A DNA stretch of 64,000 nt from Bacteroidales bacterium (GTDB taxonomy: Bacteria; Bacteroidota; Bacteroidia; Bacteroidales; UBA932), in contig JAFTBU010000049.1 of assembly GCA_017455065.1 (NCBI GenBank), positions 244,811-308,810 of the forward strand. Direction: 5' to 3'. A model generated the notes under the pieces. It did no database searches, was not told the DNA's origin, and saw only the letters and a list, made by a program, of their open reading frames with translations. The position numbers and the translations under genes are program-made. The stretch's first letter is position 1; every line of letters starts with the position of its first letter. Below, in pieces: positions 36,967-44,650 of this stretch.

Positions 36967-38548
36967 GCGCGCTTATCTTGTTGATGAAATCCCTGGTGGT
37001 TATTCCGAGCTCGTCGCTCTCATAGCATGAAGTATCGTACTGGTCACCCACATTGGTGCTGCAGTACTTGGTCTCCGTGCTGGGAGTGGTATCCTCGTAG
37101 GGCTGGTAGGGATTGGAGGTGTTGCGGATGGAGGTGAGCCAGTAGCCTTCCTTTTTCATGGTGGAAATGGCGTCGGACGCATCTGCGGCGAGGGTCGCGG
37201 GATCCGTCGTCCTGCCCACTCCTGCCAGATAATAGGTGGCGAGAGGATGGTTTCCGGTGGAAAGCAGGGGTGAATCCTTGGTCAGTTCCTCCACGGGCGT
37301 GGCGAGTATCCTCTCATACTGGTCGCGGACCGCCTTCAGATTGATCATGGGCGAGAAATTTCCGTAGTGGACTATGGTGTTGGTGATGTCCTGGTCCACA
37401 TAGTAATGGCCGTTCTGGACATTGGAACCCATGCGGTGCACGTACTGGGGCTTCTCGGTGATGGGATTGAAGAAAAGGGGCACGTAGAACCTGTCATAGC
37501 CGTCTATCCACTCACGCCCGGTCTTCTCCACTTCTTCCTTCGAAAGCTTCTGGCCTTCCAGGTACTTGAAGGCGGCGGGGATGCCGGTGAGGAAACGGGT
37601 GTCTCCGGTGAGGGAATAGAAATGCATCAGCTGGCGGCACATGGCGAGGGTGGTATGGCTGCTCAGCGCCAGGGGCTCGTAGGAACGGGCTGCGGCGGGT
37701 TTCAGGTCATCCACGGTGTACTGGTCGGACCAGCCCGCATAAGGCTCGCCTTGCTGGAGCAGCACGACGCAGTACATTGCCCTGAGGACGGCTTCCTTGA
37801 GATTCTGGGATCCCAGCACCTGGTAGCACTGGATCAGGAAATCGGTGCACTGAGGGATGACGTCGTCATTGAGGGTGATGAAGGAAGAATAGTCCTTGTT
37901 GCCGCGGAAAGGATGGTCGTAGCGGAGGGGATACCTCTGCGGCCAGCCGCCGATGGGGTACTGGCTCTCGAGCACGAATTTGATGGCCTTGTCCAGGCAG
38001 GGACGGTACTTCGGGTCGAACTTCTCGGCATAGATGCGGAGGATGAATTTGGCGGCGTCGGTGGTGGAAGAATCGTCGAAGGTGGCATTGCCGTAGTAGT
38101 GCTGGAACTCCTCGAGCCTCCAGCCGTTCTTTCCCACGGTATTGTACCAATCCTTCAGCGAACCCTCGCCCGCGAAGTCGTAGCAATAGTTCCAGCCGCC
38201 GCAGTCGAGCTGCCCCCAAATGAGGGAGGCGGCCACCCTTTCGGCGCACTCGTAGTAGTACTCATCCCCCGTGGCGTGATAGGCGTCCAGGAGGATGTTG
38301 CCGACCTGGGGAGTACCGGACTGCACCCAGGCCATGGTGCGGAGGGCCTCCATCTCCCCCCACTGGCGTGAGAGGTCGGGAAGGTAGGCCCACACGAAAC
38401 CGCCGTTGTAACCTACGGTGTTCATCATGTAGTCGGTGGCGGTTTTCATGGTCTTGAGGACCTGCTCGTCAAGTTTCTTGTCCTTGGGAGCTGCAATGGC
38501 ACCGATGCAGAGCACCAGTGCCATTGAGATTGAGAGAAGTTTTTTCAT
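36935..38548 (-). CDS. PL10-family pectate lyase (copy A)
   Basis: The start at 38548 opens a signal peptide (MKKLLSISMALVLCIGAIAA); the 29 residues upstream are not signal-like. 537 residues. Pectate lyase (PL10-like) alpha/alpha toroid: WVQSGTPQVGNILLDAYHA, CGGWNYCYDFAG, GGWPQRYPLRYDHP and ITLNDDVIPQC. These match the GGWPQ and (T/F)NDDA-type motifs of the family. It cleaves de-esterified galacturonan by beta-elimination. Second gene of a two-gene unit with its paralogue 17 bases upstream. It extends 32 bases antisense into the 3' end of the regulator gene. Confidence 0.85.
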   Translation of the reverse strand: MKKLLSISMALVLCIGAIAAPKDKKLDEQVLKTMKTATDYMMNTVGYNGGFVWAYLPDLSRQWGEMEALRTMAWVQSGTPQVGNILLDAYHATGDEYYYECAERVAASLIWGQLDCGGWNYCYDFAGEGSLKDWYNTVGKNGWRLEEFQHYYGNATFDDSSTTDAAKFILRIYAEKFDPKYRPCLDKAIKFVLESQYPIGGWPQRYPLRYDHPFRGNKDYSSFITLNDDVIPQCTDFLIQCYQVLGSQNLKEAVLRAMYCVVLLQQGEPYAGWSDQYTVDDLKPAAARSYEPLALSSHTTLAMCRQLMHFYSLTGDTRFLTGIPAAFKYLEGQKLSKEEVEKTGREWIDGYDRFYVPLFFNPITEKPQYVHRMGSNVQNGHYYVDQDITNTIVHYGNFSPMINLKAVRDQYERILATPVEELTKDSPLLSTGNHPLATYYLAGVGRTTDPATLAADASDAISTMKKEGYWLTSIRNTSNPYQPYEDTTPSTETKYCSTNVGDQYDTSCYESDELGITTRDFINKISALIRYHVSVNP

Positions 38549-38565
38549 AAATCCAGGTGTGATTG

Positions 38566-40218
38566 TTACTTGACTGAAAGATGATACCTGATCAGTGTGC
38601 CCATCTTGTTGATGTAATCGCTGGTGGAGATGCACATTATGCTGGGATCGGTGTTGCTGTGAGGTGAGGTGTCGAACTCGTCGCCCACGTTGGAGGACTG
38701 ATATTTGGTCTCATTGCTGGGAGTCGTATCTTCGTACGGCTTGTAAGGATTGGAAGTGCTCCTCAGGGGGCTGAGCCAGCATCCTTCGGGAGTGAGGGCG
38801 GAGATCACCTGCTGAGCCTGGTCCTCGAGGGACATGGGCTGGAAGCCGCCGAAGCCTGCGGGAACCCTGCCGCCACCCTGCTGGCCCATCCTGACGGTGT
38901 AGTACTCGTTGAGACGGTGCTCACCGGTGGAGAAGAGGGGTGAATCCTTGGTCAGTTCCTCGACGGGGACTTTCTTGATCTGCTCGTACTGGTCCCTGAT
39001 GGCCTTGATGTTGACATTGGACAGGGAGCTGTAGTGGCCTATGGTGTTGGTGATGTTCTGGTCCACATAGTAGTGTCCGTTCTGGACGTTGGAACCCACG
39101 CGGTGGATGTACTGGGGGATGCCGGTCTCAGGGTTGATGAACCTGGGAGCCATGAAGGAATCCATGCTGTCGGTCCACTGGCGGCCGAGTTTCTCATACT
39201 CGGACTTGGGGAGTTTCTGGGTCTCGAGATACTTCAGGGCGGCGGGGATGCCGGCGAGGAAGCGGCTGTCACCGGTGAGGGTGTAGAAATGCATCAGCTG
39301 GCGGCACATGGACTGGGTGGTGTTGTTGGAAATGCCGCGGGGCTCGTAGGAACGGCCGTTGCCGGGCTTGAGGTCCTGGACGGTGTACTGGTCGGACCAG
39401 CCTGCGTAGGGCTCGCCCTGCTGGAGCAGGATGACGCAGTACATCGCCCTCATGACAGCGTCCTTGATATTCTGGGTGCCGAGCACCTGGTAGCACTGGA
39501 CGAGGAAGTCGATGCACTGGGGGATGACGTCGTCATTGAGAGTGATATAGGAAGAATAGTCTTTCTGTCCGCGGAAAGGATGGTCGTACATCAGAGGATA
39601 CCTCTGGGGCCAGCCGCCGATAGGATACTGGCTCTCGAGCACGAAGTTGATGACCTTGTCCAGCGAGGGGCGGAACTTGGGATCGAACTTCTCGGCGTAC
39701 ATCCTGAGGATGAACTTGGCGGCGTCGGTGGTGGAGGAATCATCGAAGGTGGCGTTGCCGTAGTAGTGCTGGAACTCTTCGAGCCTCCAGCCGTTCTTGC
39801 CGACGGTGTTGTACCAATCCTTCAGCGAGCCTTCACCTGCGAAGTCGAAGCAATAGTTCCAGCCGCCGCAATCCTGCTGGCCCCAGATGAGGGCGTTGGC
39901 GACTTTCTCGGCTGCCTGGTAATAATACTCATCGCCGGTGGCGTGATAGGCGTCAAGCAGGAGCTGTCCCACCTGAGGGGTACCGGACTGCACCCATGCC
40001 ATGGTCCTCTTGGCCTCCATCTCACCCCACTCGCGGGAGAAGTCGGGGAGGTAGGTCCAAACGAAGCCGCCGTTGTAGCTGACAGTGTTCAGCATGTATT
40101 CGGTGGCGGTCTTCATGGTCTTAAGGACTTGCTCATCAAGTTTTTGTGCCTTTTTGGTCGCTGCTCCGGCACCGAGGCAGATCAGGAAACTAGTTGCTAT
40201 TAAAAAAAACTTTTTCAT
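38566..40218 (-). CDS. PL10-family pectate lyase (copy B)
   Basis: 550 residues, signal peptide (LIATSFLICLGAGA). Closely similar to copy A over its length (KLDEQVLKTMKTAT, GEGSLKDWYNTVGKNGWRL, GGWPQRYPLMYDHP), so a recent tandem duplication. The copies differ mainly in the C-terminal third: copy B has an extra Gly/Gln-rich stretch (RMGQQGGGRVPAGFGGF) around residue 440. Different product lengths or substrates are possible. It is divergent from the KdgF-like gene across 49 bases that hold both promoters. Confidence 0.85.
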   Translation of the reverse strand: MKKFFLIATSFLICLGAGAATKKAQKLDEQVLKTMKTATEYMLNTVSYNGGFVWTYLPDFSREWGEMEAKRTMAWVQSGTPQVGQLLLDAYHATGDEYYYQAAEKVANALIWGQQDCGGWNYCFDFAGEGSLKDWYNTVGKNGWRLEEFQHYYGNATFDDSSTTDAAKFILRMYAEKFDPKFRPSLDKVINFVLESQYPIGGWPQRYPLMYDHPFRGQKDYSSYITLNDDVIPQCIDFLVQCYQVLGTQNIKDAVMRAMYCVILLQQGEPYAGWSDQYTVQDLKPGNGRSYEPRGISNNTTQSMCRQLMHFYTLTGDSRFLAGIPAALKYLETQKLPKSEYEKLGRQWTDSMDSFMAPRFINPETGIPQYIHRVGSNVQNGHYYVDQNITNTIGHYSSLSNVNIKAIRDQYEQIKKVPVEELTKDSPLFSTGEHRLNEYYTVRMGQQGGGRVPAGFGGFQPMSLEDQAQQVISALTPEGCWLSPLRSTSNPYKPYEDTTPSNETKYQSSNVGDEFDTSPHSNTDPSIMCISTSDYINKMGTLIRYHLSVK

Positions 40219-40267
40219 ATTTTTGTGTGTTGGAATGAATTTTCAATCCTAAATTTTCATAAACATT

Positions 40268-40723
40268 ATGACCAAAACAATTAAATTCCTTGCGTTGATC
40301 GCATTGGTTGCTCCTCTTATGGCAGCTTGCAACTGTAATGCGTCCCAGAACACTGAAGAAACTACAACAGAACAAGTTATGACACAACAGAGCGGTAATT
40401 TCATCTTCGCCGACGAGACCGAGTGGCATGATGCCGGTGGCGGAGTCGAAAGGCAGATTCTCGGTTACAATGACAACATCATGATGGTCAAGGTCAAATT
40501 TGACAAGGGCGAGGTCGGTGCGATGCACAGTCATCCTCACACCCAGGTCACCTACGTTGCCTCCGGAGTTTTCGAATTCACTGTCGGTGACGTCACCAAG
40601 ATTGTCAAGGCAGGCGATGCTCTCTACAAGCAGCCGAACATCCCTCATGGTTGCGTTTGCCTCGAAGAAGGCATCCTCATCGATTGTTTCAATCCCATGA
40701 GAGACACCTTCCTCGAGAAATAA
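40268..40723 (+). CDS. kdgF: KdgF-type cupin with lipoprotein signal
   Basis: 151 residues. The cupin domain (about 48-140) fits KdgF, which linearises 4,5-unsaturated galacturonate released by pectate lyases: EWHDAGGGVERQILGY, then metal ligands His87, His89 and Gln93 (HSHPHTQVTY) and His127 (NIPHGCVC). KdgF proteins are normally about 110 residues and cytoplasmic. This one has 21 N-terminal residues forming a lipoprotein signal (ALVAPLMAAC, Cys21) and a Thr/Glu-rich linker, so it should be anchored in an envelope membrane. It stands alone between the PL10 pair and a convergent gene 1 base away. Confidence 0.85.
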   Translation: MTKTIKFLALIALVAPLMAACNCNASQNTEETTTEQVMTQQSGNFIFADETEWHDAGGGVERQILGYNDNIMMVKVKFDKGEVGAMHSHPHTQVTYVASGVFEFTVGDVTKIVKAGDALYKQPNIPHGCVCLEEGILIDCFNPMRDTFLEK

Positions 40724-40724
40724 A

Positions 40725-43196
40725 CTATTGCCACTGTACCTTCACGGAGTGGAACATCATTCTGCTCTCACCCGCACAGGTACTGGTATGCTGAGCCCCG
40801 AAGCCTCCGAAGGTGTTCGGGGTTATTTTTGCGCTCAGGTCGACCTTCTCGTGGAGGTTGGGATCCTTGATGGGATCGGCGGGACGCCAGGGGCTCTCGA
40901 CGTGGGCGGTGAAAGTGTCACCCTTGATGGCCATGTCCACTACGGTTCCGGTGTGGAAGCAGTAGGATGACACGGGCTCGGAGATGGCCTGGATGTGTCC
41001 GTTGGTGTATTTCACGAGCAGGAAGTCCACTGCGTCGGCGTACTTGGTGGTACGGATGATGCGGAGGGCGTAACCGGTCAGGGACTCGGTGTCGAACTTG
41101 ATGAACAGGTCGAGATACTGGCCGCGGGCGCTGGCGAAGCCCTGTCCTGCGAGCTTGGAAGGATCTATCTCCCACCTCTCGGACATGTCACCGTACTTGG
41201 CGGGCATGGGGGTGTAGCGCATGCGGGCGCCCTGCTGTATGGTCAGCAGACCCAGGCCTACAGCTCCGTTGATACCCTCACCGTACATCCAGTAAGGCTG
41301 CTCGAGGTTGACCCTCCACTGATATTCGGCGGTATCCTCGGGCTTGTTGCCGTCGAGAGTCCAGAATCCGGGCTTGACGAGCAGCTGGTTGTCTGTCGGC
41401 ATGTCGGAGAAATCGGTCTCGTAGGTCTTGGCCGCAGGGATGCGGGACTTGGCGACCTTGGAAGAAGACACAGCGGTCCTGGCGGGACCGGCCTCGCACC
41501 TGAGGTGCCTGGGGCTCACGCTTGCCATGAGATAGTAGCCGGCGTCACCGGGACGGTACTTGTACACAGCCGAGCCCTTGCTCACAGGGATGGCGTTGGC
41601 GCCGTTGCGGGAAGTGCAGCGGTACCATACTATATCGGAAAGGTCCTTGCGGCCCTGAAGGTCGAGGTCATAGACCACCTCTGCCTGGGTGGCGCCGAGT
41701 TTCACGACGGGTGCGGACAGGAAGGCGGGAGCTTCCACGAAGTCGGGACGCACGGTCAGGTCGACAGCGCACTCGAGTCCGGCGTCGGTGTAAGCGATCA
41801 CGGTGAAATGCTGGGTGGCATCATCGTGGTTGGTGGCAGTCACGGTGATGCTCTTTCCGGAATCGGCGGAGAGCTTGACATATTTCTCGTAGCCGGGCTG
41901 TACTTTCCAGCGCACGGTCTGGTTGTCGAGGGCGTAGCCCAGATGGCGGTAGACGGTGGAGGTGAGCTTCAGGGGAGCTGCACCGGTCTGGATGTCGGCG
42001 ACGACGCGGTCGATCAGCAGGCAGGTGGCAATGCTGCCGTAGTCCCTGCCGTCACGTTTTCCGAGCTCTTCCACGACGGGCCTGATGCCCTGGGGGTCCC
42101 AGTTGTCCTCGCCGCGGAGGAGGTTGAAGGTGTTGTAGAGCACGGCTCCGTCATTGTCGATGAGGCGGTAGGCGGCGAGGGTCGGGCTCTGGTCGAGGGT
42201 CACGACATTGTAGGGCTTGGCAGCGCCGATGACGACGGGATGGCCGTCCATCTTGACATTGTACTGATAGCACCTGAGCCACTCGGTAGGCCTCTGGGTC
42301 CATCCGGGATAGACCGGACGGCCGTGGGTGGTGTGGTAGCGGCTGTCGATGATCTCGAAACGGCCGACACCCTTACTGAAGCACTGGGCATCCTCGGCGT
42401 GCATCACATTGAAGTCGCAGTCGAGCAGGGCGGTGCCGTACTGGCTGGCGCCGCCGAAAGGCAGCTGGCCCCAGAATTCGAAGTCGCAGCCCAGATACAC
42501 GGCGTTGCCGTTGAGAGCGTCATCGGTGCTCTCGAAGTGGCAGTTCACGAAGAGGGCGCGCCTGGTACCCAGGAGCGGGGACATGTTCAGACGGCTGACG
42601 AAACGCACGTTCTCGCAATAGACCCTGTCGCCGCGGCAGTTGGCCACGTGAGCCTGGGTGATGGCGGAGTTGCGCTTGGGACGGCCGAGCTCGGGTTTGT
42701 AAGGGAACACGAGGTCGATGTTGCAGAAGTTGCCGAGAGTCAGGTCGCGGGCTTCGAAACCGTCACCGGTGAAATCGAAGACCACGAAGTTTCCGTTGGA
42801 ACCCTGGCTCTGTCCGCGGGCGCCGCAAAGCACGACATCCATCGCATTGCCGGTCATACCGTACATATGGAGGTACTGGCACTTGACATAGATGCCGATG
42901 GGGGCTCCGCGGTTGCCTCTCACCTCAGGATCGTCGGGGTCGTCGACCCAGTACACCCAAGGTGCGATATAGAGCCTCATAGGCTCCTCAGGGGTACCGT
43001 CGTTGAGTTTCTCGACAGCTTCGTTGAAGGTCCTGAAAATGTAGGGGGACTGAGGTGCCTCCGTGAGAGAACCGTCGATGTAGTAAGCATGAGGTCCGAG
43101 TTCGATGGTCTCACCCTTGTACGTGATGGTCTGGGCGGAAGCGGCGATGCCGATTCCAAGAATCAGCAGGCCTGTCAGGAGTTTTTTGATATTCAT
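40725..43196 (-). CDS. Large secreted beta-helix protein, pectin-lyase fold, function unknown
   Basis: The start at 43196 gives a signal peptide (MNIKKLLTGLLILGIGIAASAQ); the 30 residues before it are not coding-like. 823 residues. About 25-430 reads as a right-handed beta-helix (VLCGARGQSQGSNGNFVVF, RRALFVNCHFESTDDALNG) with similarity to CE8-like folds but without a motif set I can assign. About 430-600 are Ig-like repeats (KLTSTVYRHLGYAL; VVKLGATQAEVVYDLD). About 620-823 is a concanavalin-like domain (TDFSDMPTDNQLLVKPGFW; LDLFIKFDTESLTGYALRI). The position points to pectin; it could be an unassigned esterase or lyase. Its -7 box is at 43232. Confidence 0.75.
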   Translation of the reverse strand: MNIKKLLTGLLILGIGIAASAQTITYKGETIELGPHAYYIDGSLTEAPQSPYIFRTFNEAVEKLNDGTPEEPMRLYIAPWVYWVDDPDDPEVRGNRGAPIGIYVKCQYLHMYGMTGNAMDVVLCGARGQSQGSNGNFVVFDFTGDGFEARDLTLGNFCNIDLVFPYKPELGRPKRNSAITQAHVANCRGDRVYCENVRFVSRLNMSPLLGTRRALFVNCHFESTDDALNGNAVYLGCDFEFWGQLPFGGASQYGTALLDCDFNVMHAEDAQCFSKGVGRFEIIDSRYHTTHGRPVYPGWTQRPTEWLRCYQYNVKMDGHPVVIGAAKPYNVVTLDQSPTLAAYRLIDNDGAVLYNTFNLLRGEDNWDPQGIRPVVEELGKRDGRDYGSIATCLLIDRVVADIQTGAAPLKLTSTVYRHLGYALDNQTVRWKVQPGYEKYVKLSADSGKSITVTATNHDDATQHFTVIAYTDAGLECAVDLTVRPDFVEAPAFLSAPVVKLGATQAEVVYDLDLQGRKDLSDIVWYRCTSRNGANAIPVSKGSAVYKYRPGDAGYYLMASVSPRHLRCEAGPARTAVSSSKVAKSRIPAAKTYETDFSDMPTDNQLLVKPGFWTLDGNKPEDTAEYQWRVNLEQPYWMYGEGINGAVGLGLLTIQQGARMRYTPMPAKYGDMSERWEIDPSKLAGQGFASARGQYLDLFIKFDTESLTGYALRIIRTTKYADAVDFLLVKYTNGHIQAISEPVSSYCFHTGTVVDMAIKGDTFTAHVESPWRPADPIKDPNLHEKVDLSAKITPNTFGGFGAQHTSTCAGESRMMFHSVKVQWQ

Positions 43197-43231
43197 AAGG
43201 TTAATATTGGTTTCAGTTTGGCAAAATCGTT

Positions 43232-43239
43232 CAAATTTA
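43232..43239 (-). promoter_or_regulatory. -7 box for the 823-residue beta-helix gene
   Basis: Minus strand reads TAAATTTG, a perfect TAnnTTTG, 36 bases before the ATG at 43196, in the 96-base divergent gap. Confidence 0.5.
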
Positions 43240-43261
43240 ACAATTTTTGAATAAATAATGC

Positions 43262-43269
43262 TATCTTTA
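43262..43269 (+). promoter_or_regulatory. Probable -7 box for the GH28-GH54-rhamnose operon
   Basis: TATCTTTA, one base from TAnnTTTG, 23 bases before the GH28 start. No terminator is visible from here to 55292, so it could drive eight genes. Confidence 0.4.
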
Positions 43270-43292
43270 TGGTGTAAAATAACCACACGCTC

Positions 43293-44636
43293 ATGAAAAA
43301 GACAACCCTGATCTTCCTTGCTTTTCTGATGCTCATCCCTTCATTCGGAGCCAGAAAGAACACCAAGACCCACATCCCCACTTTCCCTGACGGCACAGTC
43401 ATCTCAGACTGGTTCAAAGAAGGAGACGGCGTGAAGCTCGAAAACCTCGGCAAGCAGTACAGCCTGGCCGATTTCGGCATCGCCAGCGAGCCCGACCTGG
43501 TGCAGACCGCACGCATCCAGGCAGTCATCGACAAATGCGCCGAGGACGGCGGCGGAGTGGTGGTGGTGCCTGAAGGCATATACAAGAGCGGCGCCCTGTT
43601 CCTGAAGAAAGGCACCAACATGTACCTGTGCCGCGGCGCCGTCCTCCTTGGCAGCGAGGATATCTCGGACTTCCCCGTCATGATGACCCGTATCGAAGGT
43701 CAGATCTGCCCCTACTTCCCCGCCCTGGTCAACATCCTCGACCTTGACGGTATCACCCTCGCGGGCGAAGGCATCATCGACGGCAACGGTTCCCCCTACT
43801 GGAGGGCCTTCCGCATCCGCAGGCAGTGGAATCCCGCCTGCACCAACAAGGACGAGCAGAGGCCCCGCCTCGTGCACGTCGCCAACAGCAAGAACATCGA
43901 AATCAACGGTCTCAGCCTCCAGAATTCCCCGTTCTGGACCTGCCACATCTACAAATCCGAATTCGTCAAGCTCATAGGTCTGAGGGTCTTCTCCCCCGTC
44001 GCCCCCATCAGGTCCGCCAGCGCCGACGGCATCGACCTCGATGTCTGCAGCAATGTCTATGTCAAGGGCTGCCGCATCACAGTCAATGACGACTCCATCT
44101 GCTTCAAGGGCGGCAAGGGTCCCTACGCGGACCAGGATCCCGCCAACGGCATCAACGAAAACATTCTCATAGAGGAATGCTTCTTCGACCGCTCCACCGG
44201 CAGCACCGTCACCTGCGGCAGCGAGTCCGTGCACACCCGCAACGTCCTGGTGCGCAACTGCACCATCGACCACGGCCGCACCCTGCTCCTGCTGAAGATG
44301 CGTCCCGACACTCCGCAGAACTATGAGTACATCACCCTCGACGGCATAAAAGGCTCCGGTGCAGGCGTGTTCAGCGTCAGCAGGTGGACCCAGTTCTTCG
44401 ACCTCCAGGGCCGCGAGGATAAGCCCATGTCCTACGGCAGCAACATCATCATAAAGAACATCGAGCTGGAAGCTGCCAGTTTCATCTCCGGAAGGGCCGT
44501 GGACGAGGAGTACCTGGTCGACGGAGTCACTTTCGAAAATGTCAATGTGAACGCCCAGAACCCCGACTGGGACCGCGCCCTCATAAAGAACGCCGTCTTC
44601 AAGAACGTCACCCTGAACGGCAGCAAAGTTGAATAG
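43293..44636 (+). CDS. Divergent GH28 hydrolase, secreted
   Basis: 447 residues, signal peptide (LIFLAFLMLIPSFGA). A GH28 beta-helix, but the active-site motifs differ from galacturonases: NxD-G is S-A-D245-G-I-D248, GDD is N-D266-D267, the His of GHG is Gly (TGSTVTCGSE, about 302-311), and RIK reads L-L-K. The acids remain, so activity is plausible, but the galacturonate-binding residues have changed. Rhamnogalacturonan-active members of GH28 lack the same motifs, and its operon carries rhamnose genes, so a rhamnogalacturonan hydrolase or rhamnosidase-like role is the best guess. Confidence 0.82.
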   Translation: MKKTTLIFLAFLMLIPSFGARKNTKTHIPTFPDGTVISDWFKEGDGVKLENLGKQYSLADFGIASEPDLVQTARIQAVIDKCAEDGGGVVVVPEGIYKSGALFLKKGTNMYLCRGAVLLGSEDISDFPVMMTRIEGQICPYFPALVNILDLDGITLAGEGIIDGNGSPYWRAFRIRRQWNPACTNKDEQRPRLVHVANSKNIEINGLSLQNSPFWTCHIYKSEFVKLIGLRVFSPVAPIRSASADGIDLDVCSNVYVKGCRITVNDDSICFKGGKGPYADQDPANGINENILIEECFFDRSTGSTVTCGSESVHTRNVLVRNCTIDHGRTLLLLKMRPDTPQNYEYITLDGIKGSGAGVFSVSRWTQFFDLQGREDKPMSYGSNIIIKNIELEAASFISGRAVDEEYLVDGVTFENVNVNAQNPDWDRALIKNAVFKNVTLNGSKVE

Positions 44637-44650
44637 TGACACCTTTTTAT

